From NCBI RefSeq assembly GCF_020176955.2, contig NZ_JAIUCZ020000008.1:372001-436000 (forward strand): a stretch of 64,000 nt of DNA, read 5' to 3'. Each line of letters opens with the position of its first letter. The stretch's first letter is position 1. Origin of the DNA: Nocardia sp. alder85J (lineage in GTDB: Bacteria; Actinomycetota; Actinomycetes; Mycobacteriales; Mycobacteriaceae). The notes beneath the pieces are model-generated. The model was not told the origin of the DNA, did no database searches, and saw nothing but the letters and a program-made list of their open reading frames with translations. Positions 49,074 to 57,685 of this stretch are shown one piece after another. The translations under genes and the position numbers were made by a program.

Positions 49074-52000
49074 TCAGAAACTTCCGGTGGGTAATCCACG
49101 GGGTGCGCTCGGCCCCGTCGCATTGGGCCCTGTTGCGCTCGGCCCGGCCGTGTTCGGGCCGAGCGGGTTCGGGCCCAGCGTGTTCGGCCCTGTCGCATTC
49201 GGTCCGGCCCCGTTCGGGCCCGGTGCCGTCGCACCGGGCGCCGGAGCGCCGTTCGGCGCGGCCGGGTCCGGTGCCGCCCTCGGCGCCTGGCCGCGCGCCG
49301 CGCCCGCCGGATCGGCGCTGCGCTGGGAGACCTCGGCGTAGTAGCTGACCAGCGTGGTCACGATCCCGGTGAGCTGGTTCAGGATCAGCGATCCGTACTG
49401 GAAGTCCGAGCGCAGGCCGTCCGGGACCGCATAGGCGTTGCGGGTCGGCAGGCCCAGCACGCCGGCCTCGGCGCCGAGTTGCAGGAAGCGGTCCATCAGG
49501 CGGCCCACCACCTCGACCACCTGTCCGTCCGGCCTCGCGTACACGTAGCCGTTGACGAAGCGGGCGTACTGACCGCCGTCGCTGGTCCGGCGCGGTTCCG
49601 AGGCGGCCGCGCCCAACCGGCCGTTCGGACCGCCCTGCCCGGACCAGTACCGCGCGATGATGTTGTCGTTGACCAGGCCCAGCAGCCGGGTGGTCAGCTC
49701 CGCCAGCGCGGTGAGATCGGTCTGCGGGCCGGGCATCCGGGCCGGCGCCCCGGCCGGGGGCGGCGGCAGCGGCGGGAAGGCCACCCCGACGTTCGCCGGA
49801 TTCGTCGGTGGGTCGGCGTCGCCGCCAGGAGAGGCGGCGGCCGCGGCCGCGAGGTCGCGGATGCGATCCATCTGCGCATAGGCCGCGTCACCCGGGCAGC
49901 TGGTGTTGCCGACGTCGCGGTGCGCGAACACGATCGGCAGCTTCACCGCCTCGCCCTGGTCGTACTTGCTGTAGATGGTGCCCTCCGAATAGAGCGTCGT
50001 ACTGCCCTTCGGATTCAGCCCCGCCATCCGGGCCCGCCAGCCGATGAACTGTCCGACCGCTTGCAGCGCCGCCTCGCTGGGCGCCTCGTCGCTGTAGTTG
50101 CCCATCAGCGCGACCCCGGAGGTGTTCTCGTTGAAACCGCCCGCGTGCGCGCCCTCCACCGGCCGGTCCAGGCCACCGGCCCGGCCCTCGAAGATCTGCC
50201 CGTACTTGTCGACCAGCGCGTTGTACCCGATATCGCACCAGCCCAGCTTGCGGGCGTGATAGGCGTAGATGGCCCGCACGATCCCGGCCGATTCGGCCTG
50301 GGTGTATTCGGTGCGACCCGCGGTGTGGTGCACGGTGATCGCACTGACGCCGTCGTCGTAGGTGGGCTCCGAGCAGCGCAGCGATTCGTCGGCGCCCCAC
50401 TGGGCGCGGCTGATCACCCGCGGGCCGCCGCCGGGCAGCGCGGTGGCGACCGTGGACAGGTTCTCGTCGATCAGGCCGCGGCCCGGATCGATCAGTACCG
50501 CCGCCAGCGTCCGGCTCGGATCGTCCGATGCTGGTGCGCTCGACAGTGCGTCGGACGGATCACGCTGGTACTCCGGCAGATTCGGCACGATGGCCGGATC
50601 GGAGGACTCCGGCCCGGCCGTGTCGTGCGAGGCGGGCAGCGAATTCGGCGGCGCCGCAGCGGCTTCCGGCGCCAGCGGGTAATCGCTGGGCGCACTGTGC
50701 ATTTCGGGCAGGACGACGCCCACGCCGTCCGACGCGAGATCCTGCCGCCGCGGCGTGGCCACCCGGGCGTCCACCGGCGTGGTGGCCCCGCGGGTGACCA
50801 GCACCTGCACGGCCTTGGTCTCACCGACGTAGATCGGCTCGGTGCCGGTGCGATCGTCCGCGCTCGGCGCGAGGTGATCGCTGCGCCGGGTGTCGACCCG
50901 ATCGGTGGCGTACCACGGCCCCCAGCCGCCGTCGGCCTGCTTGGCGCGGACCAGGGTGGTGGTGCCCGCCAGATCCTTCGCGGTGAAGGCCACCAGGCTG
51001 AACGGCGTGTCCCGGCTGAGCTCCTTGACCGTCGCTCCGACCCGATCGGCCAGTTCGGGTGGCAGCGCGCCCGGGGCCAGCGCCGGGGAATTCGGGTCGG
51101 CGCCCGCCGGGATCACCGCACCGCTGTCGGCGGCCCGCGACCGGCCCGCCGTCCCGGCCGGATCCGGGACGATCGTCGTGGTCACCGGCCCACCGGAACC
51201 ACCGGCGGCCGACCCCGCCCCCGGCGCGGCCCGCAACCGCTCACCCGAGATCGCGCCCGCGGCCGGATTCGACTGGGTGACGGCGGGGGCAGCCGCCGGA
51301 CCCGGCGACGAGCCGGTCGTGCCGGCCGGGTAGGCCGCCGGAAGCTCGGCGGCGGACGGCGTTGTGGTCGTGTACGGCGTCGGCGCGCCGGTGATGGACG
51401 GTGTACCGGCCGAGTACGGGGTCGGTGTGTTGTCGGCAGACGGTGTACCGGCCGAATACGGGGTCGGCGCGCCGGTGATGGACGGCGTACCCGCTGTGGA
51501 CGGGTGCGGCGCACCGGGAGCGGCGGGCGTGCCCGCCGGGGACGGGGTCGGCGTGCCGGGGGCGGACGGCGTTCCGGCCGAGTACGGCGACGGAGCGCCG
51601 GTCACCGACGGCGAGGCGACCCGGTCCGCTGACCGGTCGTACGTGGTCGTGGGTGCGGCCGAGGTGGGTGACGGGCCGTTCGTGGACGCGGCGGCCGGAT
51701 CGGACGACATGTCCGTCGTGGTGGTCGACGCGCCACCGGGGTTCGGCGTCGAGTTCGGCACGACCGGATCGGACGAGTCGTTCGTGGCCGACCGCGCAGT
51801 GCCGGGACCGGCCGGAACGCCGACGGCCGGCGGCGCACCGGGCGCCGGCGGGGTGGGGACGGGCGGCGGGACCGGACCGGGCAGTACCCGCGCCGTCGGC
51901 GCACCCGAGGTCGCGGGCGCGGCATTGCGCGGTGTCGTCGGCGCGGCCGGCCCACCGTCGAACTGCGGCAACGGGATCTGACTGGGTAGCGCCAGGCCGG

Positions 52001-52304
52001 GCATGATCGGCGGCAGTCCCGGCGGCAGCTGGATCGCGGTCGGCAGGGGCACCTTGCGCAGATCGGACAGGTGCAGATCCGGCAGGTTCAGCCCGGTCAG
52101 CTCCCGCAGCGGCAGCGTCACATCGGGTGCGGCGGCCAGCGCCACCTCGGCCATCCGGGCGGGTACGGCGGCGACGCCATTGTCGTTCGCGGGTCGGTAG
52201 CTGTCTGGTTGACGTATCGAGTAAGCGGTGACCAGCGGCGCGGCGACCGCGATGGCGGCGACGACCGGGAGAACATAGGGGCGTTTACGTCTACGATCCG
52301 GCAC
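49074..52304 (-). CDS. Large secreted N-acetylmuramoyl-L-alanine amidase with LGFP repeats, Rv3811-like
   Basis: The GTG at 52304 has GGGAG 6 bases upstream and gives 1076 residues. A signal anchor (PYVLPVVAAIAVAAPLVTAYS) leads to a long Pro/Ser/Thr stretch (about residues 110-400) with repeats such as GTPSITGAPTPYSA. A beta-rich region precedes the PGRP/amidase domain at about 630-800: VISRAQWGADESLRC, VHHTAGRTEYTQ, GYNALVDKYGQIFEGRAGG and the zinc site VFAHRDVGNTSCPGD. LGFP repeats (about 880-1000; ARYWSGQGGPNGRLGAA, GVLGLPTRNAYAV) suit cell-wall binding in mycolic-acid bacteria. The end is a GPNxxGPN repeat closing RGLPTGSF. It cuts stem peptides from peptidoglycan. Confidence 0.9.
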   Translation of the reverse strand: MPDRRRKRPYVLPVVAAIAVAAPLVTAYSIRQPDSYRPANDNGVAAVPARMAEVALAAAPDVTLPLRELTGLNLPDLHLSDLRKVPLPTAIQLPPGLPPIMPGLALPSQIPLPQFDGGPAAPTTPRNAAPATSGAPTARVLPGPVPPPVPTPPAPGAPPAVGVPAGPGTARSATNDSSDPVVPNSTPNPGGASTTTTDMSSDPAAASTNGPSPTSAAPTTTYDRSADRVASPSVTGAPSPYSAGTPSAPGTPTPSPAGTPAAPGAPHPSTAGTPSITGAPTPYSAGTPSADNTPTPYSAGTPSITGAPTPYTTTTPSAAELPAAYPAGTTGSSPGPAAAPAVTQSNPAAGAISGERLRAAPGAGSAAGGSGGPVTTTIVPDPAGTAGRSRAADSGAVIPAGADPNSPALAPGALPPELADRVGATVKELSRDTPFSLVAFTAKDLAGTTTLVRAKQADGGWGPWYATDRVDTRRSDHLAPSADDRTGTEPIYVGETKAVQVLVTRGATTPVDARVATPRRQDLASDGVGVVLPEMHSAPSDYPLAPEAAAAPPNSLPASHDTAGPESSDPAIVPNLPEYQRDPSDALSSAPASDDPSRTLAAVLIDPGRGLIDENLSTVATALPGGGPRVISRAQWGADESLRCSEPTYDDGVSAITVHHTAGRTEYTQAESAGIVRAIYAYHARKLGWCDIGYNALVDKYGQIFEGRAGGLDRPVEGAHAGGFNENTSGVALMGNYSDEAPSEAALQAVGQFIGWRARMAGLNPKGSTTLYSEGTIYSKYDQGEAVKLPIVFAHRDVGNTSCPGDAAYAQMDRIRDLAAAAAASPGGDADPPTNPANVGVAFPPLPPPPAGAPARMPGPQTDLTALAELTTRLLGLVNDNIIARYWSGQGGPNGRLGAAASEPRRTSDGGQYARFVNGYVYARPDGQVVEVVGRLMDRFLQLGAEAGVLGLPTRNAYAVPDGLRSDFQYGSLILNQLTGIVTTLVSYYAEVSQRSADPAGAARGQAPRAAPDPAAPNGAPAPGATAPGPNGAGPNATGPNTLGPNPLGPNTAGPSATGPNATGPSAPRGLPTGSF

Positions 52305-52548
52305 GATCATCTCCCATTCCAGGTAGGACCCCGTCAGCCGTCGGCAGTGCGGAGAATTGATATCCGACCGATCCATGGCCCGACGTGTCCCGGCTGTACA
52401 AACCTAAATCTCTAGTAGAGGATTACCCAGAGTTGCCCCGAATGTAGCTGCGCATCGAGAAGTGATCGGTGGGACATGCCGATACCGGGGTCACGGCGTG
52501 ATCACATCCGGGTCCGATCCGGTGGGCCCCGATACGACGGAGGTTGCG

Positions 52549-53910
52549 GTGGTACGACGCGGTGACCGGTGGCACGGGCAACGCCGGACGGTGCCGGCCG
52601 GACTGGCCGGCCTGCTCACGGCCACCGGCGTGGTCGCCGCGGCCTGGCCGACGCCCGGCCCGCCGGGCGAGAACACGGCCTATCGCCTGGCCGGTATCGG
52701 CCACGGCCGCGGCATGAGCCAGTTCGGCGCGATGGAACAGGCCGCGGCGGGTGCCTCGGCCGACCACATCCTGCTCAGCTACTACCCCGGCGCGACGCTG
52801 GCCGCCGTCCCCCGCAGCGCGGTCCGGGTCCGCCTGATGTCCGACGACGGCGAGACCCTCGACGTCTATTCCGACACCGGCCTGCTGGTGGCCGGCCGCC
52901 GGGTGGTCGCCGGTCAGGCGGCCCATCTGACCCCCACCCCCGACGGCGGCGCCGACGTGGTCGTCACAATCGACTGCGACGGCAGCGTGCTGTGGCGCGG
53001 GCACACCGACGACCCGTGGGCCTACCCCCTGGACCCCGGCAGCAATCGCCCCGCCGCCGAGCATCTGAAGGTCTGCGGCAGCGGGGCCTATCGCGGCGCC
53101 CTCGGCGTCGCCCTGGAAGGCGACGCCGCCCGCACTGTCAACGCCGTCGACGTCGAGGACTACCTGCTCGGTGTGGTCCCGGCCGAGATGCAGGCCAACT
53201 GGGCCGACCGCGGCGGCGTCCAGGCCCTGCGCGCCCAGGCGATCGCCGCCCGCTCCTACGCCCTGGCCGAACACCGCTACCCCTACGCCCAGACTTGCGA
53301 CACCACCGACTGCCAGCAATATCCCGGCACCGAGCGGGAGGACGACCGGGCCACCGCGGCCGTGCAGGCCACCCTCGGCCAGGTGCTGCTGCGCACCGGC
53401 CGCATCCTGCGCACCGAATACTCCTCGGCCCCGGACGGCGGGCAGCCGATCGACATCACCACCCTCGACCTCGGCCCCGCGCCCCAGCAACTGACCGCCG
53501 TCCCACGCCCCGACATCGCGCCGATTCCCCGCCCGCAGACCCTCATCGACGCCAAATACGCCGAAACCGGCGGCGGCACCGGCCCGCTGGGCGCCCCGCT
53601 CGGCCCCGAGCAGCCGCTCCCCGGCGACCTCGGCACCTACCGGCAGTTCCGCAACGGCGTCATCGTCGCCACCGCCGCCCTCGGCGTCCAGGTGGTCGAC
53701 CTCGGCGCCCTGAACGCCCTGCTGCACCCGGTCCCGCGCCCGGCAGGTGACCTCCTGCCCGACCGTGCCTCCGGCACGCCCGCCGGCACGGACTCCACCC
53801 CGACCCCACCTCCCACCCCGCTCGCCTCGACCCCCGCCGCCGGATCGCTCGCCCCGGTCCCGTCCCGCGCCGCCGGATCCGGTACGGGTACTCCCGCTCC
53901 CCGGCGGTGA
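52549..53910 (+). CDS. SpoIID/LytB domain secreted protein
   Basis: The GTG at 52549 follows GGAGG by 5 bases and gives 453 residues with a signal-type N-terminus (AGLAGLLTATGVVAAAW). SpoIID motifs are present: GIGHGRGMSQFGAMEQA, then VDVEDYLLGVVPAEMQANWADRGGVQALRAQAIAARSYALAEHRY. In SpoIID the domain is a lytic transglycosylase acting on denuded glycan; here it probably works on peptidoglycan along with the divergent amidase. The C-terminal part contains LGAPLGPEQPLPGDLGTYRQFRNGVI, resembling an LGFP repeat, and a Pro/Thr-rich tail. Confidence 0.88.
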   Translation: MVRRGDRWHGQRRTVPAGLAGLLTATGVVAAAWPTPGPPGENTAYRLAGIGHGRGMSQFGAMEQAAAGASADHILLSYYPGATLAAVPRSAVRVRLMSDDGETLDVYSDTGLLVAGRRVVAGQAAHLTPTPDGGADVVVTIDCDGSVLWRGHTDDPWAYPLDPGSNRPAAEHLKVCGSGAYRGALGVALEGDAARTVNAVDVEDYLLGVVPAEMQANWADRGGVQALRAQAIAARSYALAEHRYPYAQTCDTTDCQQYPGTEREDDRATAAVQATLGQVLLRTGRILRTEYSSAPDGGQPIDITTLDLGPAPQQLTAVPRPDIAPIPRPQTLIDAKYAETGGGTGPLGAPLGPEQPLPGDLGTYRQFRNGVIVATAALGVQVVDLGALNALLHPVPRPAGDLLPDRASGTPAGTDSTPTPPPTPLASTPAAGSLAPVPSRAAGSGTGTPAPRR

Positions 53911-53942
53911 CCCGATCGTCCGTCGTCTCGCGCGGGCTTGAC

Positions 53943-53959
53943 CTTGACGCTGCGTCAAG
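53943..53959. promoter_or_regulatory. Palindromic operator for the TipA-type regulator
   Basis: CTTGACGC-T-GCGTCAAG is a perfect 17-base palindrome lying 40 bases before the regulator start. It overlaps TTGACC and TTGACG, either of which could be the -35. MerR-family activators bind such dyads in the spacer of their own promoter. Confidence 0.75.
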
Positions 53960-53998
53960 AGGCAGCCTGGAGTGGTCGACGCGACGAGGGAGGACACG

Positions 53999-54769
53999 GT
54001 GGGTTCCAGGACCGAATGGTCGATTCAGGAGCTGGCCCGGGCCGCGGGTACCACCAGCCGCACGCTGCGCCACTACGGCGAGCGGGGGCTGTTGCCGCCG
54101 GCCCGGGTCGGGACCAACGGTTACCGGTACTACGACCAGGACTCCCTGCTGCGGTTGCAGCGCATCCTGTTGTTGCGAGAACTCGGCCTCGGCCTGTCGG
54201 TCATCGCCGAAGTTCTTGCCGGGCAACAGGATACGGCAGCGGCCCTGCGGACCCACCTGGATCTGCTGGAGCAGGAGCGGGTGCGGATCACCCGGCAGAT
54301 CGCGTCGGTGCACACCACGTTGCGCAAGACGGAGGCAGGTGAGCCACTGATGGCCGAGGAAGTATTCGACGGGTTCGACCACACGCGGTACCGCGACGAG
54401 GTGATCGAGCGCTGGGGCAGTGCGGCCTACGAGCAGGGTGATCGCTGGTGGCGGTCGTTGTCCGCCGCGGAACGGCAGCGGCACGGGCAGCAGCATGCCG
54501 ATATCGCCGCGGACTACGGCCGGGCCCGCGCGGCGGGCCTGGCGCCCGACAGTGCCGAGGTGCAGGCGATCGTGGCGCGGCACTACGACTGGATCGTCGC
54601 CGGGTGGCAGGGGCGGCGGCCCACGGCGGCTGCGTTCACCGGACTCGGCGACATGTACGTCGCGGATCCGCGCTTCGCCGCGAACTACGACGAGCACGGT
54701 CCGGGCACCGCCGAATTCGTCCGCGCGGCGATGACGGCCTACGCCGGGGGCCTGTCGGTCCAGCCGTGA
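53999..54769 (+). CDS. MerR family regulator with TipAS ligand-binding domain
   Basis: The GTG at 53999 follows GGGAGG and gives 256 residues. The winged helix is at residues 5-75: WSIQELARAAGTTSRTLRHYGERGLLPPARVGTNGYRYYDQDSLLRLQRILLLRELGLGL. A dimer coiled coil (EQERVRITRQIASVHTTL) follows, then a TipAS domain (residues 120-250; ERWGSAAYEQGDRWWRSLSAAERQRHGQQHADIAAD and FTGLGDMYVADPRFAANYDEHG). TipA proteins bind thiopeptide or other cyclic drugs and activate their own gene. A GTG at 53972 is an alternative start. Confidence 0.92.
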   Translation: MGSRTEWSIQELARAAGTTSRTLRHYGERGLLPPARVGTNGYRYYDQDSLLRLQRILLLRELGLGLSVIAEVLAGQQDTAAALRTHLDLLEQERVRITRQIASVHTTLRKTEAGEPLMAEEVFDGFDHTRYRDEVIERWGSAAYEQGDRWWRSLSAAERQRHGQQHADIAADYGRARAAGLAPDSAEVQAIVARHYDWIVAGWQGRRPTAAAFTGLGDMYVADPRFAANYDEHGPGTAEFVRAAMTAYAGGLSVQP

Positions 54770-54997
54770 ACCTGTCCGCACCACGGATCCGATGTCCGGC
54801 GACCGCCTGTCCGGCGGCGGGTGGGCGGTCGCCCCGGGATCCACGAATGCACCACGGACGGTTCACGGTTGCGCATCGGCTGTGGACACCGCCGGGGCGC
54901 GATCCTAGCCTCGATTCGTAGCCGACCGCCGTATCCGATCCATCCGACCGACCCATCCGACCGGTGCTCGCACCGCCTTCGCGGAGGTGGGACACGC

Positions 54998-55480
54998 ATG
55001 CGCAAACTCCGTGTGACGGCCCTGCTCGACGGGCGGGTCATCGACCTGGACGCCGTATCCGGTATCTGGACCGTGTTCATCGATGGCGTCTGCTACCACC
55101 CCGACGAGATCGTGGACGATCCGCGGACCGGACGGGTGTACTGGCTGGACCGGCCCGACGACGCCGATCCGGGGCGGGTCGCGATCGAGCGGGTCGAGGC
55201 GAACGGCGCCGGCCGGGTGACGATCGTGCCCGGTGGCGTCGGGGTGCCCTCCGGGCTGATCGGCGATTTCGAGGCGGGCAAGCTGTATTGGGGGGTGCGG
55301 GGCAGCCCGCGGGTGCTGCGCTGTGATCTGGACGGCTCGCACATCGAGGACGTGATCGATCTCGCCTGCACCTATACCTCGGTCCAGGCGGTGCGGCGTA
55401 ATCTCTCACACTCCTGCCGCGGTCGCGGCTTCTCGTCCTCGCCCGGCGTGAGTCCGGGCCGATCCTGCGGCGGCAGATAG
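54998..55480 (+). CDS. Truncated beta-propeller (YWTD-like) protein
   Basis: The ATG at 54998 has GGAGGTGGGA close upstream. The first 129 residues (ALLDGRVIDLDAVSGIWTVFI, DDPRTGRVYWLDRP, AIERVEANGAGRVTIVPGG, FEAGKLYWGVRGSPRVLRCDLDGSHIEDVIDL) align with the first half of the 55570 gene. After CTYTS the frame runs into 32 unrelated Ser/Arg-rich residues and stops. The second half of the propeller is missing, so the gene is probably a broken copy. Confidence 0.7.
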   Translation: MRKLRVTALLDGRVIDLDAVSGIWTVFIDGVCYHPDEIVDDPRTGRVYWLDRPDDADPGRVAIERVEANGAGRVTIVPGGVGVPSGLIGDFEAGKLYWGVRGSPRVLRCDLDGSHIEDVIDLACTYTSVQAVRRNLSHSCRGRGFSSSPGVSPGRSCGGR

Positions 55481-55569
55481 GCGTCGCGGGAATTCCCGGC
55501 GAATTTCCGGTGACGAATGTCCGGTGACCGATGTCCCTGGTGGCGAGTGCGGACGGAGCGAGGTGCGGC

Positions 55570-56421
55570 ATGGGCAAGCTGCTGGCGCTGGCGGCGCGGC
55601 GCGGCGACATCCTGGAGGTCGACATCGACACCGGCACCACGACGGTGTTCGTGTCCGGGCCGAACCGGGCCCCGGACGGTCTCACCGAGGATCCGAAGAC
55701 CGGCCGGGTGTACTGGACCGCCGGATCCGGTTCGATCGAGCGGGTGGACGCCGACGGCGGCGGCCGGACCACGATCGTCCCGGTCGGCGGCGCCGGTACG
55801 CCCGGGCTGCTGACCGCGGACTGGGTGGAGGGCAAGCTCTACTGGTGCGACCGCGAGGGGATGCGGGTGATGTCCTGCGATCCGGACGGCGAGAACGTCG
55901 AGACGCTGGTGGACCGGTCCGCGGTCCCCGGTGCGGACGAGCAGTCGCGGCGCTGCGCCGGCCTCGCCGTCGACCACGGTCGCGGCCAGGTGTACTGGAC
56001 GCAGCAGGACCCCGGCGGCCGGGGCCGGATCTTCCGGATCACCGCCGCCCCGGCCCCCGATCCGGCGCACCGCGCCGATCTGGAGATCCTGTGGTCCGGT
56101 CTGCCGGAGCCGATCGGCCTGGCACTGGACCTCGACGACGAGTATGTCTACTGGACCGGCCGCGGCGCGCCGCCGGCCGGGAACACCCTGAGCCGGGCCC
56201 CGATCCCGGCGCCCGGCGTCGCCGGCCGGCCGCCGGAGATCCTGGCCACGGGCTTCGCGGAGGCGACCGGCCCGGCCCTCACCGCGGACCGCAAACACGT
56301 CTACATCGGTGATCTCGCCGGCGGAATCCACGAGGTGGACGTCACCGAACGCACGACACGGCCGGTGGCCCGCACCGGCACGCCGCTGACCGGCCTGCTG
56401 ATCCGCACGCACGAGCGCTGA
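55570..56421 (+). CDS. Beta-propeller protein with YWTD-type (LDL-receptor class B-like) repeats
   Basis: The 283-residue protein (ATG at 55570) has five or six repeats of the type GRVYWTAGSGSIERVDADGG, GKLYWCDREGMRVMSCDPDGENV, GQVYWTQQDPGGRGRIFRI, EYVYWTGRG and KHVYIGDLAGGIHEVDV, about 45 residues apart. Together they would form a small propeller. There is no signal peptide. Such proteins are sometimes annotated as DUF5050- or NHL/SMP-30-like, with no firm role. It is a tandem paralogue of the truncated gene just upstream. Confidence 0.78.
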   Translation: MGKLLALAARRGDILEVDIDTGTTTVFVSGPNRAPDGLTEDPKTGRVYWTAGSGSIERVDADGGGRTTIVPVGGAGTPGLLTADWVEGKLYWCDREGMRVMSCDPDGENVETLVDRSAVPGADEQSRRCAGLAVDHGRGQVYWTQQDPGGRGRIFRITAAPAPDPAHRADLEILWSGLPEPIGLALDLDDEYVYWTGRGAPPAGNTLSRAPIPAPGVAGRPPEILATGFAEATGPALTADRKHVYIGDLAGGIHEVDVTERTTRPVARTGTPLTGLLIRTHER

Positions 56422-56468
56422 CTCGAAGCGGGTCGCGGACTCGCCCTGGCGGCGGCGCGGACTTCCGA

Positions 56469-56474
56469 TACTCT
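56469..56474 (+). promoter_or_regulatory. -10 element for the glf operon
   Basis: TACTCT lies 8 bases before the GTG of glf. It is preceded by GATACT-type sequence, and there is no ribosome site between. Confidence 0.45.
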
Positions 56475-56482
56475 GGGCTCCC

Positions 56483-57685
56483 GTGACCGTCGCTTCCCCC
56501 TTCGATCTCATCGTCGTCGGCTCCGGCTTCTTCGGGCTGACCATCGCCGAGCGCACCGCGAGCCAGCTCGGCAAGCGCGTCCTGGTTGTCGACCGCCGCC
56601 CCCACCTGGGTGGTAACGCCTACTCCGAGCCCGATCCGGAGACCGGGATCGAGGTGCACAAGTACGGCGCCCACCTGTTCCACACCTCGAACAAACGGGT
56701 CTGGGACTATGTGAACCAGTTCACCGAGTTCACCGGCTACCAGCACCGGGTGTTCGGTCTGCACAAGGGGCAGGCGTATCCGCTGCCGATGGGGCTCGGG
56801 TTGCTGTCGCAGTTCTTCGGCCGCTACTTCAGCCCCCACGAGGCCCGCGCGCTGATCGCCGAGCAGGCCGCCGAGGTCGACGGCAAGAATGCCGCCAACT
56901 TCGAGGAGAAGGCCATCTCGCTGATCGGCCGCCCGCTCTACGAGGCGTTCTTCCGCGACTACACCGCCAAGCAGTGGCAGACCGACCCGAAGGAACTGCC
57001 CGCGGGCAACATCACCCGCCTGCCGGTCCGGTACACCTTCGACAACCGGTACTTCAACGACACCTACGAGGGCCTGCCGCGGCGCGGCTACACCGCGTGG
57101 CTGTCGAAGATGGCCGAGTCGGAGCTGATCGAGGTGCGGGTGAACACGGACTGGTTCACCGTCCGCGACGAGCTGCGCGCGCAGAACCCGGACGCGCCGG
57201 TGGTCTACACCGGCCCGCTGGACCGCTACTTCGACTACGCCGAGGGCGAACTGGGCTGGCGCACCATCGATTTCGAGACCGAGGTGCTGCCGACCGGCGA
57301 CTACCAGGGCACCTCGGTGATGAACTACAACGATGCGGACGTGCCCTTCACCCGCATCATCGAGCCGCGGCACTTCCATCCGGAGCGGGACTACCCGGCC
57401 GACAAGACGGTGATCCAGCGCGAGTTCTCCCGCTTCGCGCAGACCGGCGACGAGCCGTACTACCCGATCAACACCCCGGAGGACCGGGCCAAGGTGCTGG
57501 CCTACCGTGAGCGGGCGAAGGCCGAAACCGCTTCCGCCAAGGTGATCTTCGGCGGCCGCCTGGGCACCTACCAGTACCTGGACATGCACATGGCGATCGG
57601 CAGCGCGCTGAGCACCTTCGACAACGTATTGCGCCCGCATCTGGAATCCGGTGCGGCACTGGCGGATCAGGACGACAACCGATGA
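56483..57685 (+). CDS. glf: UDP-galactopyranose mutase
   Basis: The 400-residue protein starts with the FAD-binding fold VGSGFFGLTIAERTASQLGKRVLVVDRRPHLGGNAY. It contains the family segments EVHKYGAHLFHTSNKRVWDYV, FFRDYTAKQWQTDPKELP, VYTGPLDRYFDYAEGELGWRTI and the closing GRLGTYQYLDMHMAIG. It converts UDP-galactopyranose to UDP-galactofuranose, the donor for arabinogalactan. It is the first gene of an operon with glfT2, the PAP2 phosphatase, ubiA and aftB, all joined by overlaps or very short gaps. Confidence 0.97.
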   Translation: MTVASPFDLIVVGSGFFGLTIAERTASQLGKRVLVVDRRPHLGGNAYSEPDPETGIEVHKYGAHLFHTSNKRVWDYVNQFTEFTGYQHRVFGLHKGQAYPLPMGLGLLSQFFGRYFSPHEARALIAEQAAEVDGKNAANFEEKAISLIGRPLYEAFFRDYTAKQWQTDPKELPAGNITRLPVRYTFDNRYFNDTYEGLPRRGYTAWLSKMAESELIEVRVNTDWFTVRDELRAQNPDAPVVYTGPLDRYFDYAEGELGWRTIDFETEVLPTGDYQGTSVMNYNDADVPFTRIIEPRHFHPERDYPADKTVIQREFSRFAQTGDEPYYPINTPEDRAKVLAYRERAKAETASAKVIFGGRLGTYQYLDMHMAIGSALSTFDNVLRPHLESGAALADQDDNR

